Source: Modicisalibacter muralis (GTDB lineage Bacteria; Pseudomonadota; Gammaproteobacteria; Pseudomonadales; Halomonadaceae). From it: a stretch of 64,000 nucleotides of DNA. The translations under genes and the position numbers were made by a program. Below, piece by piece: positions 1 to 8,395 of this stretch. The stretch is from assembly GCF_900102945.1 (NCBI RefSeq), contig NZ_FNGI01000003.1, positions 248,001 through 312,000 on the forward strand, read 5' to 3'. The notes beneath the pieces are model-generated. The model saw nothing but the letters and a program-made list of their open reading frames with translations. It was not told the DNA's origin and did not search any database. Each line of letters begins with the position of its first letter. Within the stretch, counting starts at the first letter, position 1.

Positions 1-1038
1 GCCTTTCGAGAGATGCACGTCGCGCACGCTGGGGAAGCTGCGCTTGAGATGTGCCAGTAAAGTGGCTTCGCGGGGTATACCTCCCAGCAGCAGATGCTCC
101 AGGCCACCACCGACGATAGTGTGATATAGGGGATTCCTTCGATGCGTCACGGCATCCACTTCGATGACGTGACGTTCCGCTCGCTCACCATAGTACTGTG
201 GAAACTCGCCAAAAGGCCCTTCCAGCTCGCGAATCCGGCACAGCAAGCGACCTTCGATCACGATTTCCGCCTGCGCCGGAACCCTCACCTGATTGGTGAT
301 ACAACGCACCACATCCAGCGGCTGGCTATGCAGCGCTCCGGCAATTTCCAGTTCGTCATGATCAATTGGCACGATGGCTTGTGATGCCAGCAGGGTCAGA
401 GGATCTGCCCCGATCACAATGGCAACCTCAAGATCATCGCCCTCGGCTTCTGCTCGCTGGTAAAAAGACAATGCATGGCGTGGCAACAACAACGCCCCCA
501 AACGATTCTGGCCCGTTACCTGCAGTCTATGAATCGACACATTCTGAACGCCAGTGACCGGGTTCCTGATGATCATCAGCCCCGCAGTGATATAAGGGCC
601 GCTGTCATGCTCGTTATGGGTCGGTATTGGCAACAACGCCCCCAGATCCAGCTCATCGGTATGAACGACTTCCTGGCAAGCAGCTTCGGATGTCTCGTTC
701 CAAGGCAATGGGTTCAGGGATGCCTCCAGATACCGGCTCAGCACTTGTGATGGGGCGACGCCCATCGCCTCGGCCATCCATGCCCGATCTGACAGCAAAC
801 CGGAAACAACGGATACCGGATGCCCCCCCGGCTCGATGAAGAGCGACGCTGCGGTTCCATCCAACCGGTTGGCGACTGCGGCAACTCCAAACTTCAGGTC
901 CACGCCGGGCCGAATGACGCTCAGGCGATGCTGTCGTTGCAAGTGATCGAGCCACTCGCGCAAGTTCTTACCCAAGGGGTATCTACGGTCCGGCCTGGGT
1001 ACACCGGGGGGCGAATATCGGGACAGAACCTTTTGCAT
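1..1038 (-). CDS. hmfF: UbiD-family decarboxylase, HmfF-like (partial, C-terminus beyond window)
   Basis: UbiD enzymes are prenylated-FMN-dependent (de)carboxylases; HmfF members decarboxylate 2,5-furandicarboxylate to 2-furoate. The first 346 residues are visible and the C-terminus lies left of the window. Family blocks seen include PTHNEHDSGPYITAG (about 139-152), NVSIHRLQV, VIGADP and LEGPFGE. Arg170, Glu272 and Glu277 fit the catalytic Arg-Glu-Glu set, with the two glutamates spaced by five as in fungal Fdc1. The start is ATG with AGAGGTG seven bases upstream. It lies downstream of the AraC regulator and the hmf-like operon, which is the basis for HmfF rather than an aromatic-acid UbiD; specificity is inferred from context. 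No UbiX (prFMN synthase) partner is in the window; it could lie just to the left. Confidence 0.7.
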   Translation of the reverse strand, partial: MQKVLSRYSPPGVPRPDRRYPLGKNLREWLDHLQRQHRLSVIRPGVDLKFGVAAVANRLDGTAASLFIEPGGHPVSVVSGLLSDRAWMAEAMGVAPSQVLSRYLEASLNPLPWNETSEAACQEVVHTDELDLGALLPIPTHNEHDSGPYITAGLMIIRNPVTGVQNVSIHRLQVTGQNRLGALLLPRHALSFYQRAEAEGDDLEVAIVIGADPLTLLASQAIVPIDHDELEIAGALHSQPLDVVRCITNQVRVPAQAEIVIEGRLLCRIRELEGPFGEFPQYYGERAERHVIEVDAVTHRRNPLYHTIVGGGLEHLLLGGIPREATLLAHLKRSFPSVRDVHLSKG

Positions 1039-1599
1039 AGGCAGCACCTCTGAATCGCTGTTCTTGTTACTGTCCCGGCTCAAGATCTGCTTCATAAGAC
1101 CAAGCGCCAACCATAGGTCACGGGGCAATATCTGTTAATCTGAAAGATAATTATTTGGCACTACCAAGAACGTAAAATAACCATCCAAAAGTTTCCATTA
1201 ATAAATAATGATACCTGCTATCAGCAACCGCTATATAAAATTATTTTATGAAATGCCCATTGAAGTTAAAAGCAAAAAATAATTAAGAAAAGTTTAGCCA
1301 GCAAGCGGAAAACTCATACGCGCTCTTCACTAACGACTATACAAAACAATTTCATTGTCGACCTTATCGCTGAATATCATTATTACCCTTGGAGTCCAGG
1401 AATTTACCTTTGCGTCTGATCCCCTTCTATATGATTTGCATGAAAATTCCGCAGTCTTATTCAATTAGTTTCTTATCTAGATCACCAGAACATCAGCGAA
1501 TCAATAAAAAAGCGACTCATATCGAGTCGCCCATCATGCTCGCAGTGCTGAGATACCAAAGCCTGCCTCAATAAATATTGAGCATCACGAGAATGCTCC
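1039..1599. other. AT-rich intergenic region between araC-type regulator and UbiD gene
   Basis: About 560 bases without a convincing gene. The stretch from about 1130 to 1500 is clearly richer in A and T than the surrounding genes. It holds the terminator of the AraC gene at its right end and presumably the promoter of the UbiD gene at its left end. A 61-codon plus-strand frame at 1389-1574 runs through the terminator hairpin and has no ribosome binding site, so I do not call it. Confidence 0.6.
1504..1530 (-). terminator. Rho-independent terminator of the AraC-type regulator
   Basis: A 7-bp perfect stem (GCGACTC/GAGTCGC, 1512-1518 with 1524-1530) and a 5-base loop are followed on the minus strand by a run of seven T residues. 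It lies 70 bases after the regulator stop codon. Confidence 0.8.
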
Positions 1600-2451
1600 T
1601 CAATGCACGTAACTATCGGTCACCCTCTGATACTGACTGGGCGAAGCGCCGATATGCCGGCGGAAGAAGCGCGTAAAGTGCCCTTGTTCGGAGAAACCCA
1701 ACGTTTCCGATAGATTGCCCAACGTACCGGCCCGATTATCCGACAGCCAGTCGAAAGCCGACTGCATCTTGCCGATATTGGCCAGCATCTGCGGTGTCAT
1801 GCCGGTGTTTTTCTTGAACAGCGTGAAGAAGTGCGCCCGGGACAGACCACACTGCCTCGCGATGATCTCCAGATCCAATTCGCCCTGGGGGTGGTTCAGG
1901 ATAAAGTCACTGGCCTTGCGTATACGGGCATCGTAGAAGTCGCTCGCCAGCCCGACCCGCAGCTTGGTCAGATGACGCCATTCGGAGTGTTTTTCGGTAA
2001 TCCCGATCAACAACTCGAAAAGCAATTCCTCGACCTTTTCCTGCGGCACCGTGCCGAATGTCAGCATGGCCGAGATCAGCAGGTCGGCATTGTGACGCAT
2101 CTTCGGTGTCAGTTCGATACATGGATGCGAGAAGAAGTCGGGACGGCCACTCAGCACTAGACTGTGCTGCAGGGCAGCAAGCCAACGCGGCTCGATATAC
2201 AACGCCAGAATCAGGGTATCGGCGGCACCGCTCTGATGATCGTAGAAATGCGGTTCCCACGCATTCACCAGAACCGCCGTTTTATCGGTCAGCGGTTGTT
2301 GGCGGTTGCGTACCGAGAAGAAGGTATCTTCCCCAGATACTTTGAGTAGTACATGGCACTCGGAATGCGCGTGAAGCACCAGCGACTCATCCATGTCCAA
2401 CAATGCAACGCGCCCGAATCCTCCATGAAAGATACGGTAGGCACTCGACAT
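1600..2451 (-). CDS. AraC-family transcriptional regulator with cupin sensor domain
   Basis: A 283-residue one-component regulator. The N-terminal half (about 1-150) has the AraC-type cupin look, with HAHSECHVLLKVSGED and a VNAWEPHFY segment. The C-terminal about 100 residues carry the two helix-turn-helix units; the first reads LEIIARQCGLSRAHFFTLFKK and the second ends in the family signature GFSEQGHFTRFFRRHIGASPSQYQR. The start has AGAGGA upstream. It sits between the hmf-like catabolic operon and the UbiD gene, all on the minus strand, so it is the obvious candidate activator of furan-acid catabolism; the ligand is unknown. The 147-base gap upstream suggests it can be transcribed separately from mocA. 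Confidence 0.88.
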   Translation of the reverse strand: MSSAYRIFHGGFGRVALLDMDESLVLHAHSECHVLLKVSGEDTFFSVRNRQQPLTDKTAVLVNAWEPHFYDHQSGAADTLILALYIEPRWLAALQHSLVLSGRPDFFSHPCIELTPKMRHNADLLISAMLTFGTVPQEKVEELLFELLIGITEKHSEWRHLTKLRVGLASDFYDARIRKASDFILNHPQGELDLEIIARQCGLSRAHFFTLFKKNTGMTPQMLANIGKMQSAFDWLSDNRAGTLGNLSETLGFSEQGHFTRFFRRHIGASPSQYQRVTDSYVH

Positions 2452-2598
2452 AGCGTCCTCTGTTGCTCCCCCGTGGATAAGCCATGGAATATAGTTTCAT
2501 CCTAGCAGGTCCGTGCTTGGCATCGGAGTACCTTACACTAAAGACGCAGCCTCTCATCCACCCCATTATTCGATTCTGTAGCACCTGCCTAGGGCGGG

Positions 2599-3177
2599 TC
2601 ATCTCGGCATATCCTCGGGGCGATCGATATCACGCAGAACACCGGAATCAAGAGTCTCGATCTCGATACAGGCGGCTCGATGATCGCGCACCACGCCGCG
2701 TGCGCCCGTGTCGCCTTCAAGGCAGCATAAACGAGGCCAGAATTGACGCCCAAAGACCACGGGGTGCCCACCCTGCCCCTGGAAGACAGGGCGCACGATC
2801 AACCCCGCATGCGCCTGGGCGCACAAGGCGCGAAAGATCGCACCTTGTACCCAGGGCATGTCTCCGTGCATTACCGCGACTGCCTCGGCATGACTGTCAC
2901 GACTCAAGGCACGCAGGCCGGCTGCCAGGCTAGCGCCCATGCCCTGCTCCGCTTCAATGGCGGGAATAGTAGCGATATCCGCGGGTATCCCGAGCAATCG
3001 GCGGTCGTCGTCGTGTCTCAGCACGACTCTGATATCGGTGAAGTGAGGGCGCAGCGTTTCGAGCGTGGCCGCCAGCAGCGGCCCCCTGCTCGGCAGGCAG
3101 GTACGACGCTTGTCACTGCCGAAGCGCCGTGCCCGCCCGGCCGCCAACACCAGGGCCACGACAGATTCACAAGGCAT
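2599..3177 (-). CDS. mocA: MocA/MobA-like nucleotidyltransferase (molybdenum cofactor cytidylyltransferase)
   Basis: A 192-residue member of the MobA-like NTP transferase family, which attaches CMP (MocA) or GMP (MobA) to molybdopterin. The nucleotide-binding start LVLAAGRARRFGSDKR is near residue 9, followed by HGDMPWV (metal-binding Asp) near 105 and the C-terminal DIDRPEDM typical of this family. Xanthine-oxidase-family enzymes use the cytosine dinucleotide form, so next to xdhC and a molybdenum hydroxylase MocA is the better fit than MobA; this is inference. Its start overlaps the end of xdhC by 11 bases, so the two are probably co-translated. The gene lies at the promoter-distal end of the hmf-like operon. 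Confidence 0.8.
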   Translation of the reverse strand: MPCESVVALVLAAGRARRFGSDKRRTCLPSRGPLLAATLETLRPHFTDIRVVLRHDDDRRLLGIPADIATIPAIEAEQGMGASLAAGLRALSRDSHAEAVAVMHGDMPWVQGAIFRALCAQAHAGLIVRPVFQGQGGHPVVFGRQFWPRLCCLEGDTGARGVVRDHRAACIEIETLDSGVLRDIDRPEDMPR

Positions 3178-4141
3178 CGCGTGAGCACCCGTTGTGAACT
3201 CGCATGACGTCGGCCACTACCGCCAAGGCGATCTCAGCGGGGGTCTTGCTGCCCAAATCGAGGCCGATCGGCATCCTGATCCGCGCGATATCCTCGTCAC
3301 CCAGTCCGCCCGAGCGTATCAACCGCGTCGCGCGAGCGTCCGAGGTTCTGCGCGAGCCCATCACGCCAATATAAAAAGCCGGCGTACGTATCGCTTCGAT
3401 CATTGCCAAGTCGTCGATCCGTGGGTCGTGGGTGAGCGCCACCACTGCGGTAGCGGCGTGGCAGACGCCGGAGGCGATGAACAGCGACGGCAACAACGGC
3501 TGAACCTCGACATCCTCGATAGCGAAGTCCGCGCAGGCCTGCTCACGCGGATCGCAGACGATCACCTCGTAGCCCAGTGTACGAGCGAACCCGGCACAAG
3601 CCTCGGCTACCGGAGAGATGCCCGCCAGAATCAACCGTAACACCGGGCCGATGCGAATCCACGCGACGCCGGGGGCCGTTGCGACACGCGGCCCCTGAGA
3701 GGCCTCATCGGATGCCAGACTATAACGCCCGGCGTCGAGTTCGACCCGCCGAATCAGCTTCTTCTGGCCCAGCAGTGCGCCATGCAAGGCTTCCAGATGA
3801 TGACACCAGTCTCCGTCGGCCTCACGCCGCTCTATGAGTATTTCGAGCACGCCCCCACAAGGCAGCGCGAAACGCCGGCTTTCCTCGCGGCTCTCCCCAT
3901 AGCGCTGAATCGCCGCCGGCCGGGTAAAGGCGCCGTCGCGAAGCCGCGCAATGAAGTCTTCCTCGACGCAACCACCCGACAATGAGCCGACATACTGACC
4001 ATCGCCCCGCGCAACCAACAGCGAGCCCGGCGCTCGGGGTGACGACCCATAGGTCGCCAGCACCGTACACAGCCAGATCGTTCGGCCTTCCCGCGCCCAT
4101 TCGAGCGCCTGGGCCATGACCCGCAGATCGAGATCACGCAT
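3167..4141 (-). CDS. xdhC: XdhC-family molybdenum cofactor insertion chaperone
   Basis: XdhC proteins bind molybdenum cofactor, promote its sulfuration and deliver it to xanthine-oxidase-family enzymes. The 324-residue product has the N-terminal XdhC/CoxI block with LATYGSSPRAPGSLL and SLSGGCVEEDF (about 28-60), and a C-terminal Rossmann-like domain with CDPREQA and YIGVMGSRRTSDARATRL. It sits 59 bases after the BenE gene on the same strand and overlaps mocA. It is most simply a dedicated maturation factor for HmfABC. AGAGG lies ten bases before the ATG. Confidence 0.88.
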   Translation of the reverse strand: MRDLDLRVMAQALEWAREGRTIWLCTVLATYGSSPRAPGSLLVARGDGQYVGSLSGGCVEEDFIARLRDGAFTRPAAIQRYGESREESRRFALPCGGVLEILIERREADGDWCHHLEALHGALLGQKKLIRRVELDAGRYSLASDEASQGPRVATAPGVAWIRIGPVLRLILAGISPVAEACAGFARTLGYEVIVCDPREQACADFAIEDVEVQPLLPSLFIASGVCHAATAVVALTHDPRIDDLAMIEAIRTPAFYIGVMGSRRTSDARATRLIRSGGLGDEDIARIRMPIGLDLGSKTPAEIALAVVADVMRVHNGCSRDAL

Positions 4142-4200
4142 GACACACTACCTCTGGCCTGCCTCGGATCTTCCACCCCGGAGAAGAGCGTTGCAGCTGT

Positions 4201-5466
4201 TTAACGTTCCGCTTCCAGCGTATTTTCCGGCTCCGGCTGCATGGCTTTTTCACCCAACAGCAGCGATACCACGATACCGAACACCAATGCCCAGAACGGC
4301 GAACTGATATTGAATATCGTCAGATTGCTCATTGCCACGACGAGTGCGACGAAGGCGCCGATCTGATAGCCGAACTGCTTGGAAAACGCCTGCTGAAAGG
4401 CAGCCAGCAGAACGCCGATCATCGCCAGCCCCGCCACGCTGGCAATCAATGCTCCGGGTAGCGCGAGAATCAACGGCACCACGATACCGGCAAACAAGCC
4501 GAAGGTGCAGAATAGAACCCCATTCACGAGTGTCGCGCCGTAGCGCTGCCGCTTGTCTTCCCCGGCTTGCTCCGATGAGCAGATGGCGGTCATCGGGCCG
4601 GCGATATTCGCATTATGGCCACCCAGAAAACCCGCAACCATTCCGCCAATGCCGCTGATGATGGTCATCCTGTCGACCGGGGGGCGATAGCCCTCCGCCA
4701 GCAGAACACCCGTCGCCTGGGCATTCTCCGCACCGATCACCAACGCCGTCAGCGGTATGGTAATCACCAGGAAAGCATTCAACGTAAAACTGGGCGCTGT
4801 CAGCTGGGGGGCAATGAAGGCAATGTCAACCTCGGCAGGTTGAATCGCACCAATCAGTAAAGCCGCGATCAAGCCTGCCAGTGCGGCGGCCAGCACTGGC
4901 GGCACCGAAGCCATAAGGCGAGAAGTGAGAAAGAAGGCCACTACTGCGACACCGGCGACCAGCGGTGCCGAGCCGACCGCCTCCACTGCACCGATACCGA
5001 AGCGAATCAGCGCTCCGGCGATCATCGCCATGATGATCGGCATCGGCAACCAACGCATGATGCGTCCGATCAACCCGCTCACACCGAGCAGCAACACGAG
5101 TGCGCCGCTCATGATGAATGCGCCGACGGCTTCGTTGAAAGGGATGGTAACCAGCGCGACACTCATGATCGCCGCGCCGGGAATCGTCCAGGCTCCGGTG
5201 ATCGGCTGGCGATAGCGCAGGGCCAGAATCAGACTGATCAGGCCACCCACAAAATAGACCGCAAATAGCCAGGCCGCCGTCTGGGCACCACTGAGATTGC
5301 CCGCTTCCGCCGCGCTGATAATGATCAACGCGGGGCCCGAGCAACCGAAAATTGCCGCGACCACCCCGGCGGTAACGGTTTTTATGGTAAACGCCTGGGA
5401 CAACCCATTGAGCGAGAACCGGGACATGGGTCGATCTAGCGAGCCATTGTCTTTGTTGGTTTGCAT
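4201..5466 (-). CDS. BenE-family benzoate/H+ symporter-like permease (candidate furoate importer)
   Basis: A 421-residue polytopic inner-membrane protein with about 12 hydrophobic segments. BenE members import benzoate with protons. Family features visible include FGCSGPALIIISAAEAG (about 42-58), the segment around PITGAWTIPGAAIM, and GGMVAGFLGGHNANIAGPMTAICSS (about 275-300, quoted in part). GGGAGG lies six bases before the ATG. It is the sixth gene of the hmf-like operon, 47 bases after hmfE. The position suggests uptake of the pathway substrate (2-furoate or a related acid) rather than benzoate; no benzoate dioxygenase or ligase gene other than hmfD is nearby. The substrate assignment is inference. 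Confidence 0.85.
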   Translation of the reverse strand: MQTNKDNGSLDRPMSRFSLNGLSQAFTIKTVTAGVVAAIFGCSGPALIIISAAEAGNLSGAQTAAWLFAVYFVGGLISLILALRYRQPITGAWTIPGAAIMSVALVTIPFNEAVGAFIMSGALVLLLGVSGLIGRIMRWLPMPIIMAMIAGALIRFGIGAVEAVGSAPLVAGVAVVAFFLTSRLMASVPPVLAAALAGLIAALLIGAIQPAEVDIAFIAPQLTAPSFTLNAFLVITIPLTALVIGAENAQATGVLLAEGYRPPVDRMTIISGIGGMVAGFLGGHNANIAGPMTAICSSEQAGEDKRQRYGATLVNGVLFCTFGLFAGIVVPLILALPGALIASVAGLAMIGVLLAAFQQAFSKQFGYQIGAFVALVVAMSNLTIFNISSPFWALVFGIVVSLLLGEKAMQPEPENTLEAER

Positions 5467-5513
5467 ATCGTACCTCCCAACTTGCTATTGTTCGTTGTGA
5501 TGGGTTTTTCGAA

Positions 5514-6317
5514 TCAATTGCCGCAAAAGTCGGCCTTGCGCTTGGCGTGAAAGGCCTCGACACCCTCGCGGAAATCGTTGGAGCCACGCAGACGGCTGTA
5601 ACAATGCCCTTCCATCTCGATGGCCACCGACAGCGGAGCGTCTTCGTTGTCGTTGATCAGCCGCTTGGCGGTACGCTGCGCAAGCGGCGAGAAGCGCCGC
5701 AACTCGTCCACCAGCGCCTGGGTGGCGCTTTCCAGTTCGTCGTCGGCGACGCATTCGGTGGCGATTCCCCAGTCGAGCGCCTGGGCACCGCTGATGCGCT
5801 TGGCACGCATCACCATGTGCTTGGTACGGGCGATACCGATGATCTTCTGTAGACGCGCCGAGCCACCGGAACCCGGAATCTGGCCCAGGTTCTGCTCGGG
5901 TAGCGCGTAGCGCGTGGTCTCGGAGGCAATGCGAAAATCGCAGGCCAGCGACAGCTCGAAGCCGACGCCGAAGGTATAGCCACGATTGGCGACGATCACC
6001 GGCTTGGTACAGCGCGCCGGGGCGGCGACGTTATCGGCGAGTTTCGATACATGCTCGGGCGAGGCTTCGAGAAAGCCCTTGATGTCTCCGCCACTGGAGA
6101 AGTGCTCGCCCTCGGAGCGCAGTACGATCACGCGTACATCCGGATGCGCGTCGAGCGCCTCGAAGACTTGCCTCAACTGATCACGCTGGGCCATCGAGAT
6201 CACATTCAGCGGTGGGCGGTTCAAGACGATGTCGGCGCGCTCGCCGGCACTGTCGACGCGCACGGCGAAGCCATCGAAATCGGACGTCAGAAAATCCTGC
6301 GCTGTGCTGCTGTTCAT
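5514..6317 (-). CDS. hmfE: Crotonase-family hydrolase/hydratase, probable 2-oxoglutaroyl-CoA hydrolase HmfE
   Basis: A 267-residue enoyl-CoA hydratase/isomerase-fold enzyme. The oxyanion segment HFSSGGDIKGF is near residue 73, and two glutamates, Glu121 (FGVGFE) and Glu141 (LPEQNLG), have the 20-residue spacing of the catalytic pair in classical hydratases. In hmf pathways the crotonase-like HmfE hydrolyses 2-oxoglutaroyl-CoA to 2-oxoglutarate and CoA. The assignment rests mainly on the gene order after hmfABCD; the fold alone would equally fit a hydratase. The start at MNSSTAQD is preferred over an upstream in-frame codon because AAGGA lies eight bases before it; the longer frame would run into hmfD. 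Confidence 0.75.
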   Translation of the reverse strand: MNSSTAQDFLTSDFDGFAVRVDSAGERADIVLNRPPLNVISMAQRDQLRQVFEALDAHPDVRVIVLRSEGEHFSSGGDIKGFLEASPEHVSKLADNVAAPARCTKPVIVANRGYTFGVGFELSLACDFRIASETTRYALPEQNLGQIPGSGGSARLQKIIGIARTKHMVMRAKRISGAQALDWGIATECVADDELESATQALVDELRRFSPLAQRTAKRLINDNEDAPLSVAIEMEGHCYSRLRGSNDFREGVEAFHAKRKADFCGN

Positions 6318-6345
6318 GGCGATAGTCCTTGAGTTGGGTAAACGA

Positions 6346-7875
6346 TCACTGCGGCTGGGCGGCATCCTGCTGTTGCGAGCGCAAGACGCGGCGCAACACT
6401 TTGCCTACTGCCGACTTGGGAATCTCATCGACGAAGACGTAACGCCGGGGGCGTTTGAAACGAGCCAGTCCCGAGTCGATGCAGTGGCCGTCCAGCGTCT
6501 CGTCCTGCAACGTCTCGCGACACTTGATGAAAGCGGTAATGACCTCGCCCCACTGCTCGTCGGGCAGGCCGGCCACGACGACCTCTTCCACCAGCGGATG
6601 CATCGACAGCACGTTCTCGATTTCCACCGGACTGACGTTCTCGCCGCCGGTGATAATCAGGTCATCGACCCGGCCGGTGACGAACAGATCGCCCTCAGCA
6701 TCGAAATAGCCGGTATCGCTGGTGAAGTACCAGCCCTGCTTGAGCGACTTCTCATCGGCATCGGGGCGGCGCCAATAGCCTTGAAATGCCTCGTCGCCGG
6801 TCATGTCGGCGATGATCTCGCCCTCTTCGCCGACCGGCACGACCTCATCGGGAGAATCGGCGCCGATCCTGACGACCCGAATGCACTGATTGAGCGATGA
6901 ACGCCCGGAGGATCCGGGCTTGCGGCTGGCGTTCTGATCGATGGTGAAGGTGTAGATTTCCGAGCTGCCGTAATGGTTGACGAACAGACTGGGCTTGAAG
7001 GCCTCTTCCACTCGCGCCATCAACCCTGCACTCATCGGCGCACCGGCAAAGCCGAGCTTGTCGACGCTCTTTACGCGGGAGGGGGAAAACTCGGGATGCT
7101 CGATCAACATGTGATAAAGCGTCGGCACCAGGTAAAGGTTACTAACGCCCTCACGCTCGATGGCCTCGATGGTCGCCTTAGGATCGAACTTGGGTATGCA
7201 GACGAAATGCCCATCGATCAGCGCCATCGACAACAACGAGCGCACGCCCATGGTGTGATACAGCGGCATGACGCCCAGCGTGCACTCATCGTGGCGATAC
7301 AGGTTCTGCGCCACGTGGGCCAGTGCTGCGGCGCGTTCGACACGATGCAGGCGCGGTACGCCCTTGGGCTTGCCGCTGGTTCCCGAGGTATACAGCATCA
7401 ACGACACATCCTCGGCGCCGGCACGCAGAATTGTCTCGCCGGTGCCGTCGAGTAGACTATCGAAGAGGACCGCCCCGGCATCGTCGACTTCGCCCGCCAC
7501 GATGCGTAACAGCGACTGGGCTTCGCGACACGCGCTCACCGCTTCGAAGGCCGAGGTATCGTAGGCGATCGCCTTGACCTCGGCATCTTCGATGCAATAA
7601 CCGATATCGCTCATCGTCGATCGCCAGTTCAGTGGTGTGACGATGATGCCGGCGAACTGGCAGGCCCAGTGCAAGGTCGCCATCTGCCAGCGGTTCTGCA
7701 TCACCACCAGCAACCGATCACCCTTGCCTACGCCGAGTCGCCCGAGGGCACGGGCCACGCTCTGAATGTCCGCGTACCAATCGGCATAGCTCTTGTATTG
7801 ATTGCCGTCGGAAATCGCCGTCGCCTGGGGACGGCGTTCGACCGTAGCGAGAAAACTGCGTCCAAGATCAAACAT
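6346..7875 (-). CDS. hmfD: AMP-forming acyl-CoA synthetase, probable 2-furoyl-CoA synthetase HmfD
   Basis: A 509-residue ANL-superfamily ligase (ATP + acid + CoA to acyl-CoA). The P-loop YTSGTSGKPKG is at 162-172, an NHYGSSE motif lies mid-protein, the hinge TGRVDDLIITGGENVSPVEIE is near 410, and the catalytic lysine of PKSAVGK is about residue 492. It resembles benzoate and 4-chlorobenzoate CoA ligases. Position between the molybdenum hydroxylase genes and the crotonase gene suggests it activates the furan acid before ring hydroxylation. It overlaps hmfC by 8 bases and has GGAGA before the ATG. It could be an aryl-CoA ligase of another specificity if the cluster is not an hmf cluster. Confidence 0.8.
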   Translation of the reverse strand: MFDLGRSFLATVERRPQATAISDGNQYKSYADWYADIQSVARALGRLGVGKGDRLLVVMQNRWQMATLHWACQFAGIIVTPLNWRSTMSDIGYCIEDAEVKAIAYDTSAFEAVSACREAQSLLRIVAGEVDDAGAVLFDSLLDGTGETILRAGAEDVSLMLYTSGTSGKPKGVPRLHRVERAAALAHVAQNLYRHDECTLGVMPLYHTMGVRSLLSMALIDGHFVCIPKFDPKATIEAIEREGVSNLYLVPTLYHMLIEHPEFSPSRVKSVDKLGFAGAPMSAGLMARVEEAFKPSLFVNHYGSSEIYTFTIDQNASRKPGSSGRSSLNQCIRVVRIGADSPDEVVPVGEEGEIIADMTGDEAFQGYWRRPDADEKSLKQGWYFTSDTGYFDAEGDLFVTGRVDDLIITGGENVSPVEIENVLSMHPLVEEVVVAGLPDEQWGEVITAFIKCRETLQDETLDGHCIDSGLARFKRPRRYVFVDEIPKSAVGKVLRRVLRSQQQDAAQPQ

Positions 7876-8395
7876 TGTTGTTCTCCTGTTCGGTATCGCC
7901 CTCTTGGAACTGGCGACGCGTAGCAGCCACCTCGAGCACCGCGTTCACGATGCCGGTGTAGCCCGTGCAACGGCATAGATGGCCGGACAGCATGTCGCGT
8001 ACCTGCGTCTCGGTGGGGGCCGGCACGCGGGCCAGAAATTCACTGCATGACATCAGGATGCCCGCCGTGCAGAAGCCACATTGCAGGGCATGGTGATTAT
8101 GGAAAGCCTGCTGCAGATCGTTCAGGCCACCGTCTTCGGCCAGCGATTCGACCGTTTCCAGCCGCCTGCCGTGGACCTGTACCGCAAGCATCAGACAGGC
8201 GCGGCTGGCGCGGCCGTCGACCAGCACGGTGCAGGCGCCGCAAACGCCATGTTCGCAGCCGATATGGGTGCCGGTGGCACCCATCTCATGGCGCAGAAAA
8301 TCGCTGAGCTGCATGCGCGGTTCGGCATGGCCGCTGCGTTCGCGGCCGTTGAGGGTAAAAATCACCCGAGTGCGTTGATCAGACTTGACGTGCAT
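7868..8395 (-). CDS. hmfC: [2Fe-2S] subunit of molybdenum hydroxylase (HmfC, furoyl-CoA dehydrogenase)
   Basis: A 175-residue CoxS/small-subunit protein that passes electrons from the molybdenum centre to FAD. It has the plant-ferredoxin cluster cysteines in GCEHGVCGACTVLVDG and the C-terminal helical cluster in CGFCTAGILM and HLCRCTGYTGI, so both [2Fe-2S] sites are intact. The start MHVKSDQR has AGGAGG nine bases upstream; a longer in-frame start is not supported. It overlaps hmfB by 17 bases upstream and hmfD by 8 bases downstream, so the block is tightly coupled. Confidence 0.85.
   Translation of the reverse strand: MHVKSDQRTRVIFTLNGRERSGHAEPRMQLSDFLRHEMGATGTHIGCEHGVCGACTVLVDGRASRACLMLAVQVHGRRLETVESLAEDGGLNDLQQAFHNHHALQCGFCTAGILMSCSEFLARVPAPTETQVRDMLSGHLCRCTGYTGIVNAVLEVAATRRQFQEGDTEQENNNV

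Noticed and set aside
1389-1574. 61-codon plus-strand reading frame in the AT-rich gap
   Set aside because: No ribosome binding site, and it runs straight through the terminator hairpin of the opposite-strand regulator.
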